Positions 36,073 to 45,130 of a stretch of 64,000 nt of DNA are shown piece by piece (the first letter of the stretch is position 1; every line of letters begins with the position of its first letter). Below the pieces are notes generated by a model. That model was not told where the DNA came from and did no database searches. It was given only the letters and a program-made list of their open reading frames with translations. Source of the stretch: Rikenella microfusus DSM 15922 (GTDB lineage: Bacteria > Bacteroidota > Bacteroidia > Bacteroidales > Rikenellaceae). The stretch lies in assembly GCF_000427365.1 (NCBI RefSeq), contig NZ_KE386488.1, positions 1,523,882 through 1,587,881 on the forward strand, read 5' to 3'. A program made the position numbers and the translations under genes.

Positions 36073-38457
36073 TTATTCGGACCTCAATGCCTTGATCGGA
36101 TTGGACGAAGCCGTGCGCCAACTATGGATCCCGATGGTCAGGGCGACAATCATCAAAGCGATCAGGCCGGCCAATGCGAAATACCACCAATGCAGTCCGA
36201 TCCGGTAAGGATAAGCCTGGAGCCAACGATTCATGAAAAAGTAGGCGATCGGGGTCGCAATGACGAAAGCGACCGCGACGTAGCCCAAATAGCTCCGGAT
36301 AAGCAGCACGACGATCTCCGGCACATCGGAACCGTACACTTTCCTAACGCCTATCTCTTTGCGGCGCTGCGTATTGGAATAAAGGATTAACCCGAACAGC
36401 CCGAAACAGGAGATGATGACGGTAAAGATGGAAAATAGTGAAAAAATGACCTGATACTTGGTCTCCGCAATGTATATCATACGCAGTACTTCATCCAGAA
36501 TCATGATATTCGAAGAACTGTCTGAAGAACCAAACTTTTTGTAGATCTTCTTCAGGTCGTTCATAAGTTGGATCATGTTGTCCATCGAATGTACCCGTAC
36601 CCTCAGGTTGAGTATCCCATTCGGATAATCGTTGACAACGATGATCTTCAGCGGATCAATGCCGACGAGCAGAGATGTGGAGTTGAAATTTTTGCAGACT
36701 CCGCTTACTCCCACTGTTGGAACCGAACCATCCGGATTGATCGAATGCACTTTAGAATTGACTCTTAGTTCCAACGGATCGTCCCCATTCAGTGCATCCA
36801 TCGCTGCCTCGTTAAACACGACATAACCGTATTCCTGCGGTAAAACGGGTACACGCCCCTTTATCATCTCGATACCGAATGTAGAGAAGAAGGCCGTGTC
36901 GGCATACATATATTTAATATATATCGGTTTCTCTTCCCCATAATAGTCTCCTATCATCTTCTCGACCCCATCTTCTTGGTAACCGACTATGTTCGAGGTG
37001 ATCGAAAAGCACTCCACGTTCGGCAAAGCCCTTATTTCCGACAGAAATGCCTGTTTCTGACGTGTAACGGAAGCATCCATACCCACGCATATCAACTGAT
37101 CCCGGTCGAAGCCCGTGTCGTGATTGCCCAGATAATTTTTCTGTCCCGTAATAACAAGCGTACAGGCGATCAGGGCAATGGCCGCGGTAAGCTGGAACAC
37201 GATCAGCACCTTTCGGAACATGACCACGCCGAAACCCGAACGTACCCGGCCGACATAAAGGGCTTTGACTGGATCCACGTTGCTCAGATAGAACGCCGGA
37301 TAACTGCCCGCCAGGCAACCCACCGCCACGCTGCCCCCGATCAACAGCAGCCATTCCCACCCGTGCGTCATCAGGATCCGAGGGTACGGGACGCCGACAA
37401 AAGCGCCGAAAAGCGGAATGACCAGATTATCCACGATAATCGCCAACAGCATGGCGATGAAAGCTATCAAGATGGATTCTGCCAGGAATTGGGCGACCAG
37501 CGATCTGCGCGTGGCCCCGTTGACCTTGCGCAATCCGATCTCCCGGGACCTCATCATTCCGCTGGCCGTGGACAAGTTGAAAAAATTGATAATCGCTATC
37601 AACAGAATTACACAACCTATCGCGAGCATTGTCATCACTTTCCCGTAGTCTCCTCCCTTAAATTGGCTCCACAGTTGCAACCGGTCGAAATAGACTTCTG
37701 TAAACGGATACAGGACAACTTTGTCGACCCCGAAGAACTCCAGGTTCCCGTTACGCCCGACCACATCCTGCATTTTTTGATTCAGGGCATCCACATCGCT
37801 GCCTTTGGGAAGTTTGGCGAATATTTCGCACAACCCTGCCTTCCAATACTGGCCAATGGTCGAATTTCCATAATGCTGCGACGGATTGATCCGAAACAGG
37901 GCCGAAAACTGGATCGACGAATTGATCGGAATATCAGCAAGTACGGCAGTCACAGCATAAGAAACATTACCGAGCGTTACCATCTGTCCGATTGGATCGG
38001 AATCTCCGAAGATGGCTTTGGCCATACTTTCCACCAATACGATCGATTTGAAATCCGGCAACGGATCCTCCGCATTCCCGGCTATAATCGGGAAGGTGAA
38101 TATCTTGAAGAATTCCGGGTCCACAGACAAATGACCGGATTCCATAACAACCTGCCGGTCCTCATAGGTGAGGACATATCGGGTTTTTACCCGTATTACA
38201 TTGGTGATCGTCTGTAATTCGGGTACTCCCGCTTTGATTGTCGTGGCGAGCGGATAGGGAGCAGACCAACCGCAGATTTTATATATCTGATTGATATCTT
38301 TATGGAATTTATTGGTCGAAAGCTCCCGATAAACATACAATCCGATCAGAACGACTACGGACAAAGCCACTGCAAAACCGAGAATGTTGATGATCGAATG
38401 GAATCGGTGTTTGACTATGGATTTCCATCCTGCATGAAGATTCGTAAAAAACATCAT
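36073..38457 (-). CDS. MacB/FtsX-like ABC transporter permease
   Basis: 794 residues with the duplicated architecture of large Bacteroidetes permeases: N-terminal helix (about 20-43, INILGFAVALSVVVLIGLYV), MacB-like periplasmic domain, an FtsX helix bundle (about 275-400), a further helix (IALIACTLVITG, about 425), second periplasmic domain, and a final FtsX bundle ending ASSNPIKALRSE. No ATPase gene is adjacent. Related permeases act in mechanotransmission or peptide and macrolide export. The gene is more A+T-rich than its neighbours, hinting at transfer. It is divergent from the NVEALA operon. Confidence 0.88.
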   Translation of the reverse strand: MMFFTNLHAGWKSIVKHRFHSIINILGFAVALSVVVLIGLYVYRELSTNKFHKDINQIYKICGWSAPYPLATTIKAGVPELQTITNVIRVKTRYVLTYEDRQVVMESGHLSVDPEFFKIFTFPIIAGNAEDPLPDFKSIVLVESMAKAIFGDSDPIGQMVTLGNVSYAVTAVLADIPINSSIQFSALFRINPSQHYGNSTIGQYWKAGLCEIFAKLPKGSDVDALNQKMQDVVGRNGNLEFFGVDKVVLYPFTEVYFDRLQLWSQFKGGDYGKVMTMLAIGCVILLIAIINFFNLSTASGMMRSREIGLRKVNGATRRSLVAQFLAESILIAFIAMLLAIIVDNLVIPLFGAFVGVPYPRILMTHGWEWLLLIGGSVAVGCLAGSYPAFYLSNVDPVKALYVGRVRSGFGVVMFRKVLIVFQLTAAIALIACTLVITGQKNYLGNHDTGFDRDQLICVGMDASVTRQKQAFLSEIRALPNVECFSITSNIVGYQEDGVEKMIGDYYGEEKPIYIKYMYADTAFFSTFGIEMIKGRVPVLPQEYGYVVFNEAAMDALNGDDPLELRVNSKVHSINPDGSVPTVGVSGVCKNFNSTSLLVGIDPLKIIVVNDYPNGILNLRVRVHSMDNMIQLMNDLKKIYKKFGSSDSSSNIMILDEVLRMIYIAETKYQVIFSLFSIFTVIISCFGLFGLILYSNTQRRKEIGVRKVYGSDVPEIVVLLIRSYLGYVAVAFVIATPIAYFFMNRWLQAYPYRIGLHWWYFALAGLIALMIVALTIGIHSWRTASSNPIKALRSE

Positions 38458-38667
38458 GTGATTTAATGTTTTGTTTTTTCAAAAATAATAAAATAACCGT
38501 ATTTTACATAATGTTAAGCGTAAAATGTTATTTTTTATTTGCAAGATTTCATGCTACATATTACGATTTTGTCGAAACCAGACAATGTCTTCGTCGGTAC
38601 TGGGGTGTCGCTCGGCATTGGAGGCCGGGATTTTCCGTTTAGAGGGGCATGTAAAAGAGTAAAGCCT

Positions 38668-38821
38668 ATGTACTTACTTAATAATGTTTTGGCATATTGG
38701 TAGTTTTTATCGTTGTTTCTCGGCTTGTGCCTCCTCTCCTGACGGTCGGAATCTGTCCGGTACCGAGTGATCGGGGAAATCGTTTCCGAACACATTCGGT
38801 ATAATTAGAATATATAATCAT
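38668..38821. repeat. Intergenic palindromic element, family A, decayed copy
   Basis: The core GTTTCTCGGCTTGTGCCTCC...GACGGTCGGAATCTGTCCGG...ACCGAGTGATCGGGGAAATC matches the copies at 22380 and 44169; the A+T-rich ends are poorly preserved. The rest of the gap 38458-38924 is very A+T-rich and has the promoter at 38884. Confidence 0.55.
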
Positions 38822-38883
38822 CATAAGGTTTTTTACAATGTTATTATATGATGATAAGCTATTTTATTGTTTAGGTTTTGTTG

Positions 38884-38891
38884 TATATTTG
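38884..38891 (+). promoter_or_regulatory. -7 box of the NVEALA operon
   Basis: TATATTTG is an exact match to TAnnTTTG, 33 bp before the proposed ATG at 38925. Confidence 0.5.
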
Positions 38892-38924
38892 AAGTAGGGT
38901 TATTTGTTTGGTGCGCTCCACGAT

Positions 38925-39238
38925 ATGTTTCAACTTAAAACTGTTTTTAAGTTGGGAAAATTGCTAAAATTTTACTGGCATCGGGCGCATCGCTGATACT
39001 GGCGGCAGGGAGCGTGATGACCTACCTGCAAACGCAACGTGCTCTCGAACCCGTTTCCGACCTTAACCTGGCCAATATCGAGGCGTTGGGCATTAGAACC
39101 GACGAGATACAGGAGGGGACCAGCGTGTCTTGCACATATACGGGGCATGAAGACGATTATTGCGTATATACGACTGTCACGACCGACGGATCGACTGCGG
39201 TCAAAATGATACAATATTGTGTCAATTACTGGTGTTAA
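38925..39238 (+). pseudogene. NVEALA-family exported peptide gene split by an apparent 1-bp frameshift in the signal peptide
   Basis: The mature part is clear: PVSDLNLANIEALGI is the NVEALA motif region, followed by SVSCTYTGHEDDYCVY and a C-terminal YCVNYWC, giving four cysteines. The hydrophobic signal segment (KIAKILLALASGASLILAAG) lies in the same frame upstream, but that frame hits TAA at 38948-38950 and has no ATG, GTG or TTG before 39014. An ATG at 38925 reads MFQLKTVFK in the neighbouring frame. Adding one A near 38949-38950 would join them into a normal NVEALA precursor. So this is either a frameshifted gene, a phase-variable one or a sequence error. A start at GTG 39014 or ATG 39017 would lose the signal peptide. 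Confidence 0.75.
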
Positions 39239-39254
39239 TCGTTCTGCTTTGCCC

Positions 39255-40352
39255 ATGAAAAATTTTCTTTATCCGGGTATGCTCGTCGTAACGGTTCTTT
39301 TCAGCCGATGCGGAAATATTCCGGAATCCGCCGGAACGGATTCCCTCTGGGACGACCGAACCGTAGAAGTGGCGACATCGACCGTGCCGTGCGACGATGA
39401 GGCGTTGCTGACCGGGGGTATGGAAATTTCCGGCGACCGGTTCGTCATGTATAACATTTCGCAACCCGATCTGTTCGGCTGTTTCCGATTGCGGAACGAC
39501 TCGCTGGTTTTTGTCGCGCCGCTTCAAAAACGGGGGAACGGGCCCTATGAGGCACTGATGAGCCAGGCGGTTTTCATGCCCGAATGCGACGGCTTGTTCC
39601 TCATCGACCGGCAGACCGGACGGAAAGCTTTTCGGATCGACTCGGCCGATCCGGAAAAATGGTCCGATGTCAAGTCCTGGCGAGCGTTCGAGTTACCCAA
39701 TAAACCGAATCTCATGTCGATCGTTCCGACCGACTGTTCCGGCGGATTTATTGCCCAGCTTCTCGACGATCGCCGTCACATGTTTTGCACTTTCCGCAGC
39801 GGAGACTCGACGGTCGCACCGCTCTCCATACCTTATCCCGAAGTGTCGGAGGGTTGTCCCGACATCAGTCTCGGCATCGCCTGCCGGGGGACTTTGCAAA
39901 AGAGGCCCGGAAGTCAGGAATATGTTTTTTCGGCTCAAAATTCACGTTACGTTGTCGTTTTTTCGCTGAAAGAGGGGCAGGCCGCCGATATCCGGCTACT
40001 GTACGATACTCCGCCGCAGTTCACTTTGGCTTCCGACGGCATCAATCCCCGGATTTCCGGCGAAACGCTGTCCGGTTTTTATGTTCAGGCCACCCGGAAA
40101 TACATCTACCTGACGCCCCGCAACCACCGTGATGCCGATACGAAGGCATTGGAACGCAGTCCGGCGTTCGGGACGGCTTACGAAACGTTCGTTTTCGACT
40201 GGGAGGGGAATCCCGTCCGGAAAATTTTGGCCGACAAGCCGCTCCAGACCGTTGCATTCACGGACGACGACCGTTTCCTTTACGCAAAGACCGCCGATCC
40301 CCAACAATCGGACGAATGTCTTGTCCGAGGACGAATCCTACCGACCGAATAA
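39255..40352 (+). CDS. BF3164/TolB-like six-bladed beta-propeller lipoprotein
   Basis: 365 residues from the ATG at 39255, lipobox TVLFSRC (Cys19). The mature protein is all-beta, with repeated strand patterns such as RFVMYNISQPDLFGCFRL, the APLQKRGNGPYEAL motif typical of BF3164-like propellers, and YLTPRN near the C-terminus. It is probably attached to the outer membrane. It lies 16 bp after one NVEALA gene and 13 bp before another, the recurrent arrangement of this family in Bacteroidales. Its function is unknown; peptide binding is a reasonable guess from context only. Confidence 0.8.
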   Translation: MKNFLYPGMLVVTVLFSRCGNIPESAGTDSLWDDRTVEVATSTVPCDDEALLTGGMEISGDRFVMYNISQPDLFGCFRLRNDSLVFVAPLQKRGNGPYEALMSQAVFMPECDGLFLIDRQTGRKAFRIDSADPEKWSDVKSWRAFELPNKPNLMSIVPTDCSGGFIAQLLDDRRHMFCTFRSGDSTVAPLSIPYPEVSEGCPDISLGIACRGTLQKRPGSQEYVFSAQNSRYVVVFSLKEGQAADIRLLYDTPPQFTLASDGINPRISGETLSGFYVQATRKYIYLTPRNHRDADTKALERSPAFGTAYETFVFDWEGNPVRKILADKPLQTVAFTDDDRFLYAKTADPQQSDECLVRGRILPTE

Positions 40353-40365
40353 AAATACAAGTCCC

Positions 40366-40656
40366 ATGAAAACGAAGTCTGTTTTTCTGCTGGCCGCTGC
40401 TACGGCGACAAGTAGCTTGGCGTATATCAATTATTCTTTCGCGCAAACGCAAGGATCGGTTTCCGACCTTACCCTGGCCAATATCGAGGCATTGAATTTC
40501 TCTATAGACCCGGAACTGATTCCCTCGGCGGGTATCCCCTGTAAACACACCGGAAACCAGGAAGATTGTTGTACATATTACATCCATACTTCTGACGGCA
40601 CGGTCATTCCCCAACACGATTTCTTTTGTATCAACGATCCCGACTACAGACCATAA
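40366..40656 (+). CDS. NVEALA-family exported small protein
   Basis: 96 residues. Signal peptide MKTKSVFLLAAATATSSLAY... with the mature part containing SDLTLANIEALNFSID (the NVEALA motif), then GIPCKHTGNQEDCCTYYIH and DFFCINDPDY, i.e. four cysteines. It is an intact paralogue of the split gene at 38925 (both have the DL-LANIEAL core and TG..ED.C spacing). It ends the three-gene operon at a strong bidirectional terminator. The family is small, exported and of unknown function. Confidence 0.85.
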   Translation: MKTKSVFLLAAATATSSLAYINYSFAQTQGSVSDLTLANIEALNFSIDPELIPSAGIPCKHTGNQEDCCTYYIHTSDGTVIPQHDFFCINDPDYRP

Positions 40657-40691
40657 AAAAGGTTCCGGTCATATTAGACCGGAACCTTTTT
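40656..40691. terminator. Bidirectional terminator between the NVEALA operon and the large transglutaminase gene
   Basis: A 15-bp stem AAAAAGGTTCCGGTC / GACCGGAACCTTTTT with ATATTA loop has A and T runs on both sides, serving both convergent genes. Confidence 0.92.
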
Positions 40692-40709
40692 CTTCTTCTC
40701 GTCGGTTCT

Positions 40710-43349
40710 TTACAGCGACCGGATGACCTTCATCATCTGCTCGCCCATACCGATGCGGTAGCCCTGCGACACGAAGACCACCCGCCCGAACGTATCGGCC
40801 ACGACGAATACCGGCAGGTCGTTCATGTTGTTCAGCTCCAGCGACTGGCCCAGCATCGCCGACACCTCGCCGCTTTTGTCCACCCCGTAGGTAATGGTTT
40901 TCGGCAGCTCGCCGAACTCCGATGCATTGAACGCCGCCAGCTGCTCTTCGCTCCCGAACAGGAAGACCAGACCGCGGTTCCACTGCTCCAATTCCGATTT
41001 CAGCGCTGCGATGTCGCGCAACGCATGGTTGGTCGGCTCCTTTTTCGCCTCCAGCAGTGCCAGCACGAAATAACCGCGACCCGTGGTCGCCAGGATAGAC
41101 TGCGGTTCGGACGCTCCCTGCGGCACGAACTTGGCTTCCGGATTCATCGTACCGATCACCTGCACCGCATCGTCGTCTTCACGCATGGTCATATCCAGCG
41201 TGGTCTGCTTGCCTGCTTCGACCGTGAAGAATTTGACCTCGCTCAGCACCGTGCCGTTGGCCATGCGCGTGCCGCTCACCAGCATGTAGTCTCCCTCCTC
41301 CAATTCGACCGGCCGGGCAAAAATCGCCGACAGCGAGCCTGCCGCGCCCATGTCCGCATCCGGATTGCTCAGCTCGATGGTCGAGTAACGGCCTCCCTTG
41401 AGCTTGGCTACCGTGAAATGGCTGTAATATTTCGGATCGTCGTTGTGCTTGCTCGGCGTGTAATTCACCGTCAGTGTGCCGCGCGGCACCCGGGCGGCGG
41501 CCAGGGCGGCCAGCTCTCCGTCGAAATCGACGTTTTTCCATGCCTCCGTCCCGCAGGTGGCCGACAGATCGTAGTATTGCAAGCGTCCCGTTACCGGTTC
41601 GTAGCGTGCCGGAATCCCCTTGCTGCGGGCCATCGCGATGAAATACCGGTCGCGGCCGGCCTTGTCGCCCATGTTCAGTTTCTGAACGCCCGTCGCCGAC
41701 ATCGGGATACGGCTCGGATTCAGGCTGTCGGCCAGCTGCACGGCTTTCGCTTTGGCAATGATCTCTTCGATGGTCGAAGGCTCCGAAGCCATCGCCGCGC
41801 GGTACGGCACCAGCAACTCCGTTCCTACGCGCGGGTTGAGGATATACTCCTTAAAATAGGGTGCTTCTTTATATGGCGCTGCTCCGTTCAGATGGTCGGC
41901 CAGCACTGCCGCCGGGGTGTCCTGCAAATCTTTGGTCGAAACCACATCCAGCAGGTCGAACGCCACATCCAGCTGCCCCTGCGCCGCCGCATCGGTCAGG
42001 AACTGCGCAATGGCCGCCCAGTTTCCGCGGCTGGTCGAAATGACGTTCCAGACTTTCGTCGTATCTGCCCCGATCTTTTGCGCCAGCGCGAAGGCGTCCG
42101 CTTTCGTCATCCACGATGCGACGTAAGCGTTGCGGATCGAGTCCTCCTGAGCCATCCGCATATTGTTCGCCGCCCGTTGTTCCGGGGTTACGCGGTTTTC
42201 CGTCTTGCCTTCGGCGGGGGGTACGATGTCCAGATCGACGGAATAGGTTTCGCCTGTCCCGCCGCGACGGTTCAGTACGATCGTCAGCGTGTCCTGTTTG
42301 CCGAACGAAAGTTTGCCGTAACCGAAATCGGTGCCGTTCGTCGCCCATACCAGCATGTCGCCCAGACCGGCGGTCATGGTCGTCGTCCCGTTCCGATCCG
42401 CTTTCTTACGCACGGCCGGATAAAATTCGGCATAGTTGTAAATGCCGAAATCGAGCTGCGCTTCCGGTACCGGAGCGCCCGCGGTATCTTTCACCGCGAT
42501 GGTGGCGGTCGCCACGGGGGCGTAGTTGTGCGTGACGTTGATTTCGGTATAGAGCGGTGTCTGGCTGATGACCTCCTCGTCTCCGACATAGTTGCCGAAC
42601 ACTTTGGTATGCATCAGCATCCCGCGTTTGCTGGGGCCGTCGAACCAGCCCATGTCGAGCACCGGCTCCGGTTCGCAGGCTCCGAAATAGTACCATTTGC
42701 CGTCGGCCCACGCTTCGACCCAGGCGTGGTTATCGTCCGTGTGCGCCCAGCGCGGGGTGTAGACCTGCCGGGCGGGGATGCCCACGGCCCGCAGCGCGGC
42801 CACCGTAAAGGTCGATTCTTCGCCGCACCGCCCCTGGGCGTTCCGCACGCAGGCCGAAGGGGACAGGGTGCGTCCGTCGGAGGGCGTGTAGATCACTTTT
42901 TCGTGGCACCAGTGGTTCACTTCGAGAATCGCGTCGGCCATGCTCAACCCTTTTACCCGCTCTTTCAGTTCGTCGTAGAAAGTCACGCGCGAGGTATCGA
43001 GATTCTCGTTGTTGATCCGTACCGGCAGCACGTAGTGCAGGAACAGGTCGTTCGGCACGGTTCCGCCCCACGGCATTTCGGCTTCGGCTTTCAGCGAAGC
43101 GCGGACATTGCTCAGGTACAGTTCCGTGGGATAGTCGGCCACGTCGCTGACCGGCATGTAGGCGTACAGGAATTGCAATCCCTCTTTTTCCTGCGGCGTG
43201 ATACCGGCCGGGAGTTCCGGCAGCCAGACCGAACGGGCCTCTACGCCGGCCTCGACGCTTTGGCGTGTCTGCGGGTCCTGTATGAGCTGCCCGCTGCCGC
43301 AGGCCGTCAGCAGGGCGGCGGCAAAAACAGTGTAAAGTGTTTTCTTCAT
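40710..43349 (-). CDS. Large transglutaminase-domain lipoprotein
   Basis: 879 residues, lipobox AALLTAC (Cys17). The transglutaminase core is near residues 140-235: nucleophile Cys in NAQGRCGEESTFTVAALRAV, His in DDNHAWVEAWADGKWYYFGA, with an acidic residue following. Beyond it are an Ig-like domain with VKDTAGAPVPEAQLDFGIYN, a long helical middle and a C-terminal thioredoxin-like region (about 780-879, ALLEAKKEPTNHAL, LPVFVVADTFGRVVFVSQGY). It resembles a larger relative of the lipoprotein at 2427. Likely periplasmic or surface; the substrate is unknown. Upstream (43350-43422) no strong promoter is seen. Confidence 0.83.
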   Translation of the reverse strand: MKKTLYTVFAAALLTACGSGQLIQDPQTRQSVEAGVEARSVWLPELPAGITPQEKEGLQFLYAYMPVSDVADYPTELYLSNVRASLKAEAEMPWGGTVPNDLFLHYVLPVRINNENLDTSRVTFYDELKERVKGLSMADAILEVNHWCHEKVIYTPSDGRTLSPSACVRNAQGRCGEESTFTVAALRAVGIPARQVYTPRWAHTDDNHAWVEAWADGKWYYFGACEPEPVLDMGWFDGPSKRGMLMHTKVFGNYVGDEEVISQTPLYTEINVTHNYAPVATATIAVKDTAGAPVPEAQLDFGIYNYAEFYPAVRKKADRNGTTTMTAGLGDMLVWATNGTDFGYGKLSFGKQDTLTIVLNRRGGTGETYSVDLDIVPPAEGKTENRVTPEQRAANNMRMAQEDSIRNAYVASWMTKADAFALAQKIGADTTKVWNVISTSRGNWAAIAQFLTDAAAQGQLDVAFDLLDVVSTKDLQDTPAAVLADHLNGAAPYKEAPYFKEYILNPRVGTELLVPYRAAMASEPSTIEEIIAKAKAVQLADSLNPSRIPMSATGVQKLNMGDKAGRDRYFIAMARSKGIPARYEPVTGRLQYYDLSATCGTEAWKNVDFDGELAALAAARVPRGTLTVNYTPSKHNDDPKYYSHFTVAKLKGGRYSTIELSNPDADMGAAGSLSAIFARPVELEEGDYMLVSGTRMANGTVLSEVKFFTVEAGKQTTLDMTMREDDDAVQVIGTMNPEAKFVPQGASEPQSILATTGRGYFVLALLEAKKEPTNHALRDIAALKSELEQWNRGLVFLFGSEEQLAAFNASEFGELPKTITYGVDKSGEVSAMLGQSLELNNMNDLPVFVVADTFGRVVFVSQGYRIGMGEQMMKVIRSL

Positions 43350-43422
43350 GTTATTTTTAAGTGTATTTTGAATGATCGGGGTCGGTAATGCGGATTTATC
43401 CTGATTTCGTATGTATGGTTAC

Positions 43423-44035
43423 AAATAAGTTTCCGCGGCAGGCGGGCAGACCGGACGCCTCCCCCACGGGAGTTCCGGTGCCGCTCGGCATTCGAGCCGG
43501 GCTGTAATTACCCGAGACCTCCCGGGTGTCCGACCCGAATGAAATATAACCGTAGGATTAAAATACTTTACCCACTCGGCTTTGCGCCCACCCCCGAAGC
43601 CGCAAAGCGGCTTGGGCGCAAAAGCCGGCGATTCTGTCGAATCGCATCAATAAAAACCGTACGGTAAAATATCTCTTTTCCCATTCGTTTAGTGGGTAAA
43701 GGCTGCCGGCCCGGGAATGTGCGATTTCCCGGGCCGACGGGAGTCGGAAGCGGGGAATCGCATTCCCGGCGACTTTTTTGTCTCCTTTTTTGGTCGCTCA
43801 AAAAAGGAGATGCCCCGCCGGCATGAGGCGTCCGAAGAAACCGGTGCCCCCGCGGCACGAGCGGACAAAGAAAAACAAACGCCCGTCGGCGACAGACAAT
43901 ACATTTAATCCTACGGTTATTGTGCATTCGGATCGGACGCCCGGGAGTGACCGCAACTTTCGGCGCGTAAAGCGGCGAATTGCGGGCCTCCCGAGGGGAG
44001 GCGTCCGGCCCGCCCGCTGACGCGGAAACTTGTTT
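43423..44035. repeat. 613-bp imperfect inverted repeat with a nested family A element
   Basis: The arms 43423-43560 and 43906-44035 are roughly complementary: AAATAAGTTTCCGCG faces CGCGGAAACTTGTTT, CCGGACGCCTCCCC faces GGGGAGGCGTCCGG, and ATAACCGTAGGATTA faces an exact TAATCCTACGGTTAT. Between them are a family A copy (43565-43701) and short stems. The frames here look like composition artefacts. It dominates the 1.3-kb gene-free stretch 43350-44686. Confidence 0.75.
43565..43701. repeat. Intergenic palindromic element, family A copy nested in the larger repeat
   Basis: CTTTACCCACT (43566-43576) faces AGTGGGTAAAG (43691-43701). The interior CGAAGCCGCAAAGCGGCTTG matches the copy at 9329. Confidence 0.7.
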
Positions 44036-44168
44036 TTAACCGTACGATTGATTTTCGCCTTCTTTCGGCCCGATCCCGCCTTTCAGCCCGTGTAAAGTCC
44101 TTCTCTTCCGTGCCGAACACCGCAGAACCGGGAGAAATCATGATTCGGTTCCGGATAAAATCGTATCC

Positions 44169-44312
44169 TAATTATATACTTCGATATACCATTCGTTGTT
44201 GTCGATATTTCTTCGGCTCGCGCCCCCCCGACGGCAGGAAGCCGCCCGGCGCTGAGCCGACCGGGGAAGCCTGTATCGTTGGTATATTCTTGGTATATCA
44301 GTGTATATAACC
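44169..44312. repeat. Intergenic palindromic element, family A, CCGATTATA-like subtype
   Basis: AATTATATACTTCGATATACC and GGTATATCAGTGTATATAAC are degenerate inverted ends; interior TTCTTCGGCTCGCGCCCCCC is shared with 22380. Between it and the next gene (44313-44686) only a promoter is seen. Confidence 0.75.
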
Positions 44313-44586
44313 GGGAATCGTATATGTTTTATCGAACCGGTTTTGTCCGTCGGACGGAATGTTTTTAGCAGCCGTGTGTGCCTTTCCTGTCCTGTGTGCC
44401 GTATCGCCGTCTTCCGCTTTTTCGCCAGATGTCCCGGCCTTGCGTTCGTATCCTGCCGCAGCGGGATCGCCCATACAAAGATAACGCTTTTTCCGAAGGA
44501 GCGGTCCGCCGTAGCGTTACGGCGGAAACGGCGGCGGATTCGTATAAAAAGTGACGGAAAGGTTTCCCGGATACAACTTTTTTATA

Positions 44587-44594
44587 TACATTTG
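44587..44594 (+). promoter_or_regulatory. -7 box of the DUF3276-mnmA pair
   Basis: TACATTTG fits TAnnTTTG; the ATG is 92 bp downstream. The -33 region (GTTTCC at 44562) is weak. Confidence 0.5.
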
Positions 44595-44686
44595 GAAAAC
44601 GATCGGATCATGCCGGCTGTTCGCCGGTCGGGCCGAAACTCTAACCGAACGGCACGCGGACGTGCCACAACTTAACTCAAACCTGT

Positions 44687-45076
44687 ATGAACAATTTTGA
44701 CTACAACGACCGGGGCGAAACGGATTCGATGGGCGACGAACTGTACTCCGTGCCGGTGAAGGCGGGAAAACGTATCTACTATTTCGATGTAAAAGCCACC
44801 CGCGGCGGCGATTATTACGTGACCATCACCGAAAGCCGCAAGAAACAGATGCGGGACGGCGGTTTCACCATCGACAAACATAAAATACACCTTTACAAGG
44901 AAGATTTCCAGAAATTCGGCGAAGGGTTCCGCGAAGTGGTCGATTATATCAAACGCGAACGGCCGGAATTTTTCAATGCGGACGGGTCGGCGATCAGTTC
45001 GATGGCCGCTTCGTCGGAAAATTCGTCTTACGGCAGCACGACCGTTTCGGAGGACGACTTTTTCAAAGGCTTGTAA
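44687..45076 (+). CDS. DUF3276 PUR-alpha-like nucleic-acid-binding protein
   Basis: 129 residues. The core is a PUR repeat: YSVPVKAGKRIYYFDVKATR, DYYVTITESRKKQ, GFTIDKHKIHLYKEDFQKF, followed by a Ser-rich acidic tail. DUF3276/PUR-like proteins in Bacteroidetes bind single-stranded DNA or RNA; their precise role is unsettled. mnmA begins 54 bp downstream, so the two may share a transcript. Confidence 0.9.
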   Translation: MNNFDYNDRGETDSMGDELYSVPVKAGKRIYYFDVKATRGGDYYVTITESRKKQMRDGGFTIDKHKIHLYKEDFQKFGEGFREVVDYIKRERPEFFNADGSAISSMAASSENSSYGSTTVSEDDFFKGL

Positions 45077-45130
45077 TAATTCTTTATCCGTAACACGCAT
45101 GTTTTACGGAAACTGGCCCTATTCCCCGTT

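Noticed and set aside
40626-43388. A 920-codon plus-strand open frame
   Set aside because: It is fully antisense to the transglutaminase lipoprotein and crosses a bidirectional terminator.
43568-43927. A 119-codon minus-strand frame in the long gap
   Set aside because: It runs through hairpins and a family A repeat, with arginine-rich low-information sequence and no start context.
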